NCBI GenBank assembly: GCA_937922235.1
Contig: CAKZVC010000001.1
Span: 62,001-126,000, forward strand
Direction of reading: 5' to 3'
DNA from: an uncultured Acidimicrobiales bacterium
Lineage (GTDB): Bacteria > Actinomycetota > Acidimicrobiia > Acidimicrobiales > SHLQ01
Length of the DNA: 64,000 nt
Shown here: piece by piece, positions 19,042 to 27,661 of the stretch
Position numbering within the stretch: the first letter of the stretch is position 1
How the letters are laid out: the number at the start of each line of letters is the position of its first letter
Translations under genes and position numbers: made by a program
The notes under the pieces: model-generated
Databases searched by the model: none
The model's input: only the letters and a program-made list of their open reading frames with translations
What the model was told of the DNA's origin: nothing

Positions 19042-19401
19042 ATGAGTGAAGTAGCAGCCGTGACCGCCGTAGTCGAGAACTACATCAACGCCGGCGTAAC
19101 AGGTGACTCAGCCCAGATGGCCAAGTCGTTCCACCCAGACGCAACCATCCACGGAGTGTCAACCGAAGGTAAGAGCGAGGGCGGCCCGATTCAGATCTTG
19201 TTCGACGCCATCGAAGGTCAGCCATCACCGGGTCTGACCGGTGTCGTCGGCCCGGTGGAGGTCAACTCGACCACTGCGACCGCCACCGCGGTGCTTAACG
19301 ATTGGGGCGGCGTCGACTACACCGACCAGTTCACCCTCCTGAAGGTTGACGGCAACTGGCAGATTCTGTCCAAGGTCTACCACGACCGAGCAAACGGATA
19401 G
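19042..19401 (+). CDS. SnoaL/NTF2-like protein
   Basis: VENYINAGVTGDSAQMAKSFHPDATIHGVS...DQFTLLKVDGNWQILSKVYH. Confidence 0.75.
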   Translation: MSEVAAVTAVVENYINAGVTGDSAQMAKSFHPDATIHGVSTEGKSEGGPIQILFDAIEGQPSPGLTGVVGPVEVNSTTATATAVLNDWGGVDYTDQFTLLKVDGNWQILSKVYHDRANG

Positions 19402-19561
19402 CCGGAAGGGTTGATGCGACATGCACGTTTCAGTTGCCTAGTTGTGCACGACAGCGTTCGCGCTATCCGTCGACCGATGGATCGGCGGATAGCTCGTTTG
19501 TGCGTTGGTGTGCAGAGAGTGCATCGGTGCTGGGGTGACCTTCGGGGCGTACGGTGGAGGC

Positions 19562-20134
19562 GTGATCACCACTACGCACGTTGTCACCAACATGTTGTTG
19601 GCTCGCCGAGCTCGAGCCGACGAGAATTCAGGTGGTGTCCCTACGGTGCTCAGTGCTGATCCGAAGTGGTTTGCCATTGGTGGCTTCGCCCCAGATGTTG
19701 GGCTCTACCTGCTCACGGCTGGCGCCGCCGCCTACTTCCCGCTCGTCAAGGACATGTCCTTTCGGGAATCGATGGAGTACGCATTCAACACGCTCTTCTT
19801 CGAGGACCCGGTGTGGATTGCGGTCCAGAACACACTGCACAGTCCAGTTGTGCTTGCGGGGCTTCTCGCCGCTGGAAAGGTGAAGAAGTCATCGAGGTTG
19901 ATGGCCTTTGCCGCCGGGTGCTTGCTTCATACTGCGATGGATATTCCGGTGCATCACAACGACGGGCCGCTGGTGTTCTTTCCGTTCGACTGGAGCTACC
20001 GCTTCGATAGTCCGGTGAGCTACTACGACCGCGACCACTATGGTCAGATCGTGGCGCCGATCGACCTGGCAATCACCGTGCTCGGTGGCGCCTACCTGAT
20101 TCGCGAGCGCATCAAGAACAAACGCTTTTGGTGA
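19562..20134 (+). CDS. Predicted membrane protein
   Basis: VITTTHVVTNMLLARRARAD...FAPDVGLYLLTAGAAAYFP; GTG start. Confidence 0.6.
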   Translation: MITTTHVVTNMLLARRARADENSGGVPTVLSADPKWFAIGGFAPDVGLYLLTAGAAAYFPLVKDMSFRESMEYAFNTLFFEDPVWIAVQNTLHSPVVLAGLLAAGKVKKSSRLMAFAAGCLLHTAMDIPVHHNDGPLVFFPFDWSYRFDSPVSYYDRDHYGQIVAPIDLAITVLGGAYLIRERIKNKRFW

Positions 20135-20211
20135 ATGCAGTCCGAATCGGAAGCTGTCATTCGTTGTGGACGTGATACCGCGTGGCAACGCGCTACCGGG
20201 GAGAGGTGAAC

Positions 20212-20529
20212 ATGGCCGAAGAGATCGATGATGGATTGTTCTGGGATGTGGCTCGGCCGCTCCTGGCCGCCGGAAACGTGGTCGAGGGCGAGCTCATGCG
20301 GAGCCGGTGTCTTCGGGTTGGTAAGGAATTTCTAGCGATGCCCGAATATCGAACTGGTGACTTGGTGGTGAAGCTGCCGAAAGACCGGGTAGCTGAACTG
20401 ATCGAGGCGGGTGAAGGCTTGGCCTTTGCTCCGGCGAAAAAGGTCTTCAAGGAGTGGGTGCAAGTGCCCCGTCGAGATGAAGGTCTCTGGGAATCGCTGC
20501 TCGCGGAGGGGCTTGCGTTCGTGTCGTAA
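20212..20529 (+). CDS. TfoX/YjbR-like protein
   Basis: EYRTGDLVVKLPKDRVAELIEAGEGLAFAPAKKVFKEWVQVP. Confidence 0.65.
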   Translation: MAEEIDDGLFWDVARPLLAAGNVVEGELMRSRCLRVGKEFLAMPEYRTGDLVVKLPKDRVAELIEAGEGLAFAPAKKVFKEWVQVPRRDEGLWESLLAEGLAFVS

Positions 20530-20571
20530 CGCGCTGGCTGCCCGAAAGATGCTCCAAAAAGAGTTGAAGAC

Positions 20572-20585
20572 CGAACAAGTGTTCG
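20572..20585. promoter_or_regulatory. LexA/SOS box upstream of dnaE2
   Basis: CGAACAAGTGTTCG; 25-nt block aagaccgaacaagtgttcgatactg identical to the imuA' promoter. Confidence 0.8.
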
Positions 20586-20603
20586 ATACTGTCGCGAACC
20601 CTT

Positions 20604-23600
20604 ATGGGGTTCAGCAATCCACCAGTTCCGTGGTCCGAGATGGAGAAGACCCTCTCGGGACGCGCCCGGAAAGAGCGGACCGAGCCTGAACAGGTCCAAG
20701 GCAACGATAGCGATTGGGTCGCAAAGACCGGCGGCGACAGCCCTGCCTGGTCCCGAAAACGTGAGAACTACGAGCCCAAAGAAAAAGTAGAAGCCTCCGC
20801 GGATCTCGGCGGAAGTCCGAGCGCAAAATACGCCGAGCTGCACTGTCATTCGAACTTCAGCTTTCTCGACGGAGCGTCCGATCCGGAAGTGCTGGTTGAA
20901 GAGGCAGTGCGGCTTGGACTGAGCGGGTTAGCGCTCACCGACCGCAACGGCTTCTACGGGGTGGTTCGCTTTGCCGAGGCTGCTCGGGCGTATGGGTTGT
21001 CGACAGTGTTCGGTGCCGAGCTCAGCGTCGTGAATGACGATGTGCTGCACACCCCGGTGGGCGACATTGTCGTGTTGGCTCGCGGTCCAGAGGGCTATGC
21101 CCGGCTCGGTCGGGCGATCAGCGAGGGGCAGATGGCGGGGGAGAAGGGGGCGCCGCTGTTCACCCTCGACCGCCTTGGTGAACTCTCCGAAGGCAACTGG
21201 ATGGTGCTGACCGGAACACAGCTCGGCCCGTTGAACCAGGCACTCGTTGCTGAAGGCCCTATCGCAGCTCAGCGCTCGCTCGACGGGCTGATCGAACGCT
21301 TCGGTCGGCCAAACCTGGCGGTTGAGCTGTGGGATCACTCCACCCCGCTGTGCAGTACTCGCAACGATGCCCTCGTCCGTCTCGGTCTTGAACGCGACCT
21401 CGCAGTTGTGGCCACCAACGATGTTCGATACGCCGGACAACAGCACCGCAAGCTGGCAACCGCGTTAGCTGCCGTGGGGCACCGTCGATCACTCGACGAT
21501 CACGACGGCTGGCTGCCCGCTGCTTCGGTTGCGCACCTGCGAAGCGGCAGCGAACAGGCTCGCCGCTTCGAGCGCTATCCGGGGGTGATCGAAGCCGCGG
21601 TCGAGATCGCCGACGCCTGTGCGTTTGACCTGCAGCTCGTTGCACCGAACTTGCCGCCCTATCCCTGCCCCGATGCTCACAATGAGATGTCGTGGCTGCG
21701 TGAGCTCACGTTGAAAGGAGCGCGTCGCCGCTACGGCCCTGAAAGCAGCGAACGGGTGCCAGGGGCGTATGCCCAAATCAACCGCGAGCTCGACCTCATC
21801 GAGGAGCTCGGCTTCCCGGGCTATTTCCTGATCGTGGCTGACATCGTCGACTTCTGTCGGCGAGCCGACATCTTGTGCCAGGGCCGCGGGTCGGCGGCGA
21901 ACTCGGCCGTCTGTTACTCCCTCGGGGTCACCAACGCCGATGCGGTGGCGCTCGGACTGTTGTTCGAACGGTTTCTTTCCCCCGAACGTGATGGACCACC
22001 CGACATCGATATCGACATCGAGTCTGACCGCCGAGAGGAAGTCATCCAGTACGTCTACAACCGCTATGGCCGCGAGCATGCAGCCCAGGTGGCCAACGTG
22101 ATCACGTACCGGTCGAAGTCGTCGGTGCGCGACATGGCCAAGGCCCTTGGCTATGCCACCGGCCAACAAGATGCGTTCAGCAAGAAGCTTGATGGGTGGG
22201 CCAGCCTCAAGAGTCAGCTCGACACATTCCCGGTGGATGTGGCCGAGCTGGCAAGCGAGCTCGAACATTCGCCTCGACACCTCGGCATTCACTCCGGTGG
22301 CATGGTCATCTGTGATCGGCCGGTGGTCGAGGTGTGTCCGGTCGAGTGGGCCCGCATGGAAAACCGCAGCGTCCTGCAGTGGGATAAAGAAGACTGCGCC
22401 CGCACCGGGCTGGTCAAGTTCGACCTGCTGGGCCTCGGCATGTTGTCGGCTATTCACTACGCGATCGACTTCGTGGCCGACGTGCACGGGGTCGAGCTCG
22501 ATATGGCCACCATGCCCCAAGACCCAGAGGTCTACGACATGTTGTGCCGAGCCGACACGATCGGTGTGTTTCAGATCGAGTCTCGGGCCCAGATGGCGAC
22601 GTTGCCTCGGCTTAAACCTCGCATGTTCTATGACCTGGTGGTCGAGATTGCGCTGATTCGCCCGGGTCCGATCCAGGGCGGCTCGGTCCACCCCTACATC
22701 CGCCGCCGCAACGGGCTCGAACCCGTCACCTACTTGCATCCCTTACTCGAGAAGTCGCTGTCGAAGACGCTCGGCATTCCGCTGTTCCAAGAACAGCTGA
22801 TGCAGATGGCAATCGACGTCTCGGGTTTCACTCCAGCCGAGGCCGATCAGCTCCGTCAGGCCATGGGGTCGAAGCGGAGTCGCAAGCGAATGGAAGATCT
22901 GCGAGCCCGTCTCTATACAGGTATGGAAGAGCGGGGGATCGTCGGCGACATCGCAGACGAGATCTGGGAGAAGTTGGTGGCCTTTGCCAACTACGGCTTC
23001 CCCGAGAGTCATTCGGTGTCGTTCGCTTACCTGGTCTACGCCTCGTCGTGGTTGAAGCGCTATTTCCCGGCAGCGTTCTGTGCAGCACTACTCAACGCCC
23101 AGCCCATGGGGTTCTATTCGCCGCACACGCTGGTTGGCGATGCTCGTCGTCACGGGGTCGAAGTGCTCACGCCCGATATCAACAAGTCAGCTGCAGGTGC
23201 ATCGCTTGAATGGGTGAACGGCCCGCCCGCCGACCCAGCCTTCCGTCAAGGCGCTGGGGTGCATCACGCCCAGTGGGGTGTTGGTGGCCCGGCGGTTCGA
23301 TTGGGTCTGGGGTCAGTTCGCCATATCGGAGAGGACTTAGCTAAGAAGCTCGACGATGGCCGGCCGTGGCATTCGATCGAAGATGTAAAACGTCGAACCG
23401 GTTGTTCGATTGAAGTGCTCGAAGCACTCGCCACCGCTGGCGCTTTCGGCGACCGGCGATCCGCCCTCTGGGAGGCTGGCGCTGCCGCACAGGCATCCGA
23501 CGCTCGCTTGCCCGGGATCATCACCGGTACCGAAGCTCCGCAGCTTCCTGGCATGACCGACCGCGAGATCTCCCTCGCCAACCTATGGGCCACCGGCGTC

Positions 23601-23966
23601 GCCCCCGATGGGCACCCCACCCGGTATTACCGCGAGGACCTCGACAACTTCGGCGTACTGCCATCGTCAAAGCTGGCTGAACAAACCTCGGGTGATCGCA
23701 TCATGGTCGCCGGTGTCGTGACCCATCGGCAGCGGCCAGCAACCGCGTCGGGAACCACGTTCCTCAACCTCGAAGACGAACACGGCCTCATCAATGTCAT
23801 TGTGTCGAAGGGCTGCTGGATGCGGCACCAACAGATCGCACTGTCATCGACCGCGCTCATCGTGCGCGGCAAGGTCGAGCTCGTCGAAGGCGTTATCAAT
23901 GTGATTGCCGACAAGCTCGTCGAGTTCACCGTCGCCGCCCCAATCACATCGAGAGACTTCCGTTAG
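20604..23966 (+). CDS. dnaE2: Error-prone DNA polymerase III alpha subunit DnaE2
   Basis: YAELHCHSNFSFLDGASDPEVLVEEA...; PHP + Pol III alpha organisation; MGFSNPPVPWSEMEKTL start. Confidence 0.92.
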   Translation: MGFSNPPVPWSEMEKTLSGRARKERTEPEQVQGNDSDWVAKTGGDSPAWSRKRENYEPKEKVEASADLGGSPSAKYAELHCHSNFSFLDGASDPEVLVEEAVRLGLSGLALTDRNGFYGVVRFAEAARAYGLSTVFGAELSVVNDDVLHTPVGDIVVLARGPEGYARLGRAISEGQMAGEKGAPLFTLDRLGELSEGNWMVLTGTQLGPLNQALVAEGPIAAQRSLDGLIERFGRPNLAVELWDHSTPLCSTRNDALVRLGLERDLAVVATNDVRYAGQQHRKLATALAAVGHRRSLDDHDGWLPAASVAHLRSGSEQARRFERYPGVIEAAVEIADACAFDLQLVAPNLPPYPCPDAHNEMSWLRELTLKGARRRYGPESSERVPGAYAQINRELDLIEELGFPGYFLIVADIVDFCRRADILCQGRGSAANSAVCYSLGVTNADAVALGLLFERFLSPERDGPPDIDIDIESDRREEVIQYVYNRYGREHAAQVANVITYRSKSSVRDMAKALGYATGQQDAFSKKLDGWASLKSQLDTFPVDVAELASELEHSPRHLGIHSGGMVICDRPVVEVCPVEWARMENRSVLQWDKEDCARTGLVKFDLLGLGMLSAIHYAIDFVADVHGVELDMATMPQDPEVYDMLCRADTIGVFQIESRAQMATLPRLKPRMFYDLVVEIALIRPGPIQGGSVHPYIRRRNGLEPVTYLHPLLEKSLSKTLGIPLFQEQLMQMAIDVSGFTPAEADQLRQAMGSKRSRKRMEDLRARLYTGMEERGIVGDIADEIWEKLVAFANYGFPESHSVSFAYLVYASSWLKRYFPAAFCAALLNAQPMGFYSPHTLVGDARRHGVEVLTPDINKSAAGASLEWVNGPPADPAFRQGAGVHHAQWGVGGPAVRLGLGSVRHIGEDLAKKLDDGRPWHSIEDVKRRTGCSIEVLEALATAGAFGDRRSALWEAGAAAQASDARLPGIITGTEAPQLPGMTDREISLANLWATGVAPDGHPTRYYREDLDNFGVLPSSKLAEQTSGDRIMVAGVVTHRQRPATASGTTFLNLEDEHGLINVIVSKGCWMRHQQIALSSTALIVRGKVELVEGVINVIADKLVEFTVAAPITSRDFR

Positions 23967-23981
23967 CCCAGAGCGTTGGCG

Positions 23982-24536
23982 TTAGCCCTTGCGGGTGAGT
24001 CGTTCGGGAAGCGTCTCGAGTGCTCGTTGGTAAGCCTCGGTTTTGCCGCTTGTCACCGAAATAACCATGCCGCCCTCGATCGCTGCAACGACATCCATCG
24101 CTGCAGCGTCGGCCTCTTCGGGGGTCAGGCCAGCATCGAGCGAAATGTTGGTGAGCGCTTCTGCCCACGCATTGACACACTCTCCAGCGATGGCACGGTT
24201 TCCGGCGTCGGAAACACTCAACGCCACCACAAGGCACGACTGCGTCCCGCCTTGGTAGTACTCATCAAGGCCCTTCGCGACCTGCTTGGCTCGTTCGAGG
24301 GGAGGGCCATCGGTGAACGCTGGCTCGAGTGCTTTGGCGTACCGCTGATGTGCCCGCTCGACGATCGCCTGAACCATTTCGTCCTTACCGCCAGGGAAAC
24401 GGTGGTACAGGCTTGCTCGACCAAGGCCGGTGGCCTCGGACAACAGATTGATGCTCGCTCCTTCATAGCCATGGCGGCTGAAAACCGCCGAGACCGCGTC
24501 GGTCAGGCTCTCGTCATCGATGGTTCTTGCTGGCAT
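23982..24536 (-). CDS. TetR family regulator
   Basis: AVSAVFSRHGYEGASINLLSEATGLGRASLYHRFPGGKDEM. Confidence 0.85.
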   Translation of the reverse strand: MPARTIDDESLTDAVSAVFSRHGYEGASINLLSEATGLGRASLYHRFPGGKDEMVQAIVERAHQRYAKALEPAFTDGPPLERAKQVAKGLDEYYQGGTQSCLVVALSVSDAGNRAIAGECVNAWAEALTNISLDAGLTPEEADAAAMDVVAAIEGGMVISVTSGKTEAYQRALETLPERLTRKG

Positions 24537-24546
24537 GAGTAAAAGT

Positions 24547-24560
24547 GTACCGAACGGTCG
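24547..24560. promoter_or_regulatory. TetR operator (autoregulatory candidate)
   Basis: GTACCGAACGGTCG just upstream of the TetR start. Confidence 0.55.
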
Positions 24561-24606
24561 TTTCCACTCAACGCACGCCTTCGCGCTGCGCCCAGAGCAC
24601 TAAGTA

Positions 24607-24670
24607 ATGCAACTCCTGGTTGCAATAGTGGTTATGGTCAGGTAACTTCTAATGCAACACAAAGTTGCAA
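24607..24670. promoter_or_regulatory. Two tandem 7-5-7 dyads ATGCAAC-N5-GTTGCAA
   Basis: 24607-24625 and 24652-24670, identical arms and spacing. Confidence 0.6.
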
Positions 24671-24684
24671 TGGATGGAGATGAA

Positions 24685-25137
24685 ATGAAACAAATTCAGA
24701 CCACAATCGAGATCGATGCCACGCCCGACGAGGTCTGGGGCGTGCTCGTGGACTTCGACTCGCACGCCGACTGGAACCCATTCTTTTCCAGCATTGAGGG
24801 ATCGCCCGTCGTGGGTCAGCAGATCAAGATCCGGGCGCGAAAGCCTGACGGCAGTCCGGGAATGGGCTTTACCCCGACGATTCTCGATGTGCAGCCCGGC
24901 TCGCTGTTGCGGTGGAAGGGCAAGCTCCTCGTGAACGGGATCTTCGACGGTGAGCATGTCTTCGAATTGGCGGCGCTCGCTGGGGGTCGAACCCGTCTCG
25001 ACCACGGTGAGGTGTTCACGGGCATCCTGATCCCGCTGATGGGCAAGGTGCTCAAGGGCACCGAGGCCGGGTTCAACGCGTTCAATTCAGCGTTGGCTGA
25101 CGAAGTTGCCTCCCGTCGCGAGGCAGACTGTCAGTAA
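24685..25137 (+). CDS. SRPBCC domain protein
   Basis: MKQIQTTIEIDATPDEVWGVLVDFDSHADWNPF; internal start preferred because the longer ORF would begin in the operator. Confidence 0.8.
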   Translation: MKQIQTTIEIDATPDEVWGVLVDFDSHADWNPFFSSIEGSPVVGQQIKIRARKPDGSPGMGFTPTILDVQPGSLLRWKGKLLVNGIFDGEHVFELAALAGGRTRLDHGEVFTGILIPLMGKVLKGTEAGFNAFNSALADEVASRREADCQ

Positions 25138-25697
25138 TGGCTACCGAACCATCTCATCGACGCGGTAAGGCGGTTGACGAGAAGATTCTGGGCGCTGTCA
25201 TCGACGTGATTGAGGCATCGGGAACGCTGGCGATCAAGGTCGACCAGGTTGCAGCTGTAGCGGGGGTGAATAAGACGACGATCTATCGCAAATTCCCTAC
25301 GCGGGACGAGCTCGTGCTCACGGCGATCCTGGCACAGGCGGAGACGGTGATTCCTATCCCCGACACCGGTTCGCTTCGAGATGATCTCACTGCCATTGCG
25401 CGGATGGTGCGTGAGGTTGTCACGTCGCCGCTCGGACGAGCACTGCTGTCGGCGTCGGCTGAGTCGCCGCAGCTTGCGGAGCTTCGGCCGGAGTACTGGG
25501 GCGCAAGATTTGCTGTAGCAGCGGAAGTGATCGAGCGGGCGGTAAGAAGTGGAGAGTGCAAGCCACCCGAAGACCCGGCGCTGTTAATCGAACTCATGGT
25601 CGCCCCGATCCACTTTCGGGCAAGTCAGGTCGGTGGCGAGATTACTGACACGTTCATCGAGCTGCAGGTCGACCGGCTGATGCAGGCGCTCACCTGA
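25137..25697 (+). CDS. TetR family regulator
   Basis: KVDQVAAVAGVNKTTIYRKFPTRDELVLTAI. Confidence 0.85.
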   Translation: MATEPSHRRGKAVDEKILGAVIDVIEASGTLAIKVDQVAAVAGVNKTTIYRKFPTRDELVLTAILAQAETVIPIPDTGSLRDDLTAIARMVREVVTSPLGRALLSASAESPQLAELRPEYWGARFAVAAEVIERAVRSGECKPPEDPALLIELMVAPIHFRASQVGGEITDTFIELQVDRLMQALT

Positions 25698-25754
25698 AAC
25701 CGGGGCGCGATTTTCTACAGCAGGCCTTCTGTCTTCTGTCGTAGCATCCGGAAT

Positions 25755-26159
25755 ATGAGTGATGCACCCAAAAACCTACGCACGCACCCGCTGCACCTCG
25801 GCCTGGGTGCAACATCGATTCCACAGCCGGAGTTCACCGGCGAGATGGAGTGGTACCAGGGCTACGGCGAACGCCATGGCGCCGACGGCAAGGAAGGCCG
25901 CCTGATGTCGATGCATACCTTCTTGGAGTCATGGGACGTCTGGGAGATGCATCCGACAGGCTCTGAAGTGGTGCTGTGCGTTGCTGGGGAGATCGAGCTC
26001 GTGCAAGAGGTCGACGGTGATGAGGTGAAGACCGCGCTTGCCGAGGGCGAATATGCGATCAATGCCCCCGGCACCTGGCACACGGCCAACGTGTCCGGGC
26101 GGGCAACGGCAGTCTTTGTTACGGCCGGCGAAGGAACTGAGCATCGCCCGCGAAGCTAG
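25755..26159 (+). CDS. Cupin domain protein
   Basis: GSEVVLCVAGEIELVQEVDGDEVKTALAEGEYAINAPGTWHTANV. Confidence 0.75.
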   Translation: MSDAPKNLRTHPLHLGLGATSIPQPEFTGEMEWYQGYGERHGADGKEGRLMSMHTFLESWDVWEMHPTGSEVVLCVAGEIELVQEVDGDEVKTALAEGEYAINAPGTWHTANVSGRATAVFVTAGEGTEHRPRS

Positions 26160-26542
26160 GCGGTTGCTGTTCCTGTCTGGTGGCCCTGCACGGCAACCCG
26201 ATGACGCCGAAGGATGGTCACTGTTCGCTCGGTGATCGTGACTTCGACGTCGCGAGGCCAGTTCGCTGGCCGAAGCCTGAACTCGCTGACAAGCCAAGGG
26301 CCAAGCGTGTAGTCGGTGTTCGCAATTGGGTCCGGCTCCCATGTAATTGCTGATACTGGAGGCGGGGGAATGTCCGGTACGGTCCAGCCCATTTTTCTCA
26401 GGTCGCTGAAGAGTTCGGTGGGAGCGTTGTTGCCATCGAAGCTCATGGTCACATCTGGGGCGCGGTGTGCTCCGCGTGATGTCACCTCGGCCTCACTTCT
26501 GATCTTCTGGAGGGTCTGTAGTCCGGCGACTTCCTTCAGCAT
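26156..26542 (-). CDS. Hypothetical protein
   Basis: 128-aa ORF with ATGA-type convergent overlap with the cupin gene. Confidence 0.4.
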   Translation of the reverse strand: MLKEVAGLQTLQKIRSEAEVTSRGAHRAPDVTMSFDGNNAPTELFSDLRKMGWTVPDIPPPPVSAITWEPDPIANTDYTLGPWLVSEFRLRPANWPRDVEVTITERTVTILRRHRVAVQGHQTGTATA

Positions 26543-26650
26543 TGTTCGTGTCCCTTATTTTCGATCATCCTTTTGGGATGACCTCCCGTCAGTTGTGTCA
26601 ACGGTCACGAGCGTCTTAATCTATATAGCCCGTTTACCCCAAAGTTGGGG

Positions 26651-27661
26651 TCACGTGGGAGGGGAGATCAGATCGGCATACAGCTCGAAATTGTCCTCGT
26701 TGAAACACACGAACACCACCTCAAGAAATTCATGTTCGTTGTTGCTTAGCCAGGCCTCGACGGCAGCTGTCGCCACTGCTGCCGCACGGTCGAGCGGAAA
26801 CCGGTAGACGCCCGTGCTGATGTTCGGGAATGCGATGCTTGCTGTTCCTGCTTCGGCGGCAAGACGCAGCGACTCGGTGTAGCACCGACCCAGAAGTGCG
26901 TCGTGCTGCTCGGGTTTGTCACCTGTCCAGACGGGGCCCACGGTGTGCACGACGAAGTTCGCAGAAAGGTTTCCGGCCTGGGTGATGACCGCCTCGCCGG
27001 TGGGGCATCCGCCCTGTCGGGCAACCACGGCCCGGCAGGAGGCGAGGAGGTCCGGCCCAGCTGCGCGGTGGACCGCCCTATCCACACCGCCTCCGCCCAG
27101 AAGTGACGAGTTCGCTGCATTCACCACTGCGTCAACCTCTTGCTTGGTGATATCCCCCTGGACGACACGAAGGATCGTGGCGCCAACTCGTGTCTCGTGC
27201 ACGCTGTGTGATGTGTCCTGTGCGTGTCGTTCAGTGAGTGGGCGTCGGAGAGGAGTCACTCCATTTAGTACCACCGGAATCCCGGCAGTGGCAGCGATCC
27301 GACACATGTGCTCAGTCCCTGCGATACACAGCGGCGAAGACCACTCGAAGTCGAAATCATCCTTGAAAGCGAGAATGAGCTCGGGCGCCCAGCTCAGCAT
27401 TTTCTCGTTGTACTGGTGCATTGGTCCTGGGTAGTCGCCAGCAGTCAACGGCTCTGCGAGAAGGTTGACGTGGTTGGCTTCAGCCCATGTCCGTGCGATT
27501 TCATCGGCGCCGTCAGCCATTCCGGTGATTACCCGGAACGACCCGCCGGTCGCTGCTTGACGGGTTGCAAGCTCGTCGAGGGCGAGCTCGATCACGGCAC
27601 GATCTGACCAGTTCACCGAACCAGTCACGACAACCCGTGCCGGGGTGTGCTCGCTCATCAT
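26651..27661 (-). CDS. SLOG (DUF2493/YpsA-like) - macro domain fusion protein
   Basis: N-term VVVTGSVNWSDRAVIELAL...VITGMADGADEIARTWAE; C-term GDITKQEVDAVVNAANSSLLGGGGVDRAVHRAAGPDLL...FPNISTGVYRFP. Confidence 0.85.
   Translation of the reverse strand: MMSEHTPARVVVTGSVNWSDRAVIELALDELATRQAATGGSFRVITGMADGADEIARTWAEANHVNLLAEPLTAGDYPGPMHQYNEKMLSWAPELILAFKDDFDFEWSSPLCIAGTEHMCRIAATAGIPVVLNGVTPLRRPLTERHAQDTSHSVHETRVGATILRVVQGDITKQEVDAVVNAANSSLLGGGGVDRAVHRAAGPDLLASCRAVVARQGGCPTGEAVITQAGNLSANFVVHTVGPVWTGDKPEQHDALLGRCYTESLRLAAEAGTASIAFPNISTGVYRFPLDRAAAVATAAVEAWLSNNEHEFLEVVFVCFNEDNFELYADLISPPT

Noticed and set aside
19462-19493. Imperfect dyad GCTATCCGTCGACC...CGGCGGATAGC
   Set aside because: Could be a terminator or operator, but has no T-tract and no second copy; too little support
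21489-22739. 416-aa minus-strand ORF
   Set aside because: Antisense shadow of dnaE2
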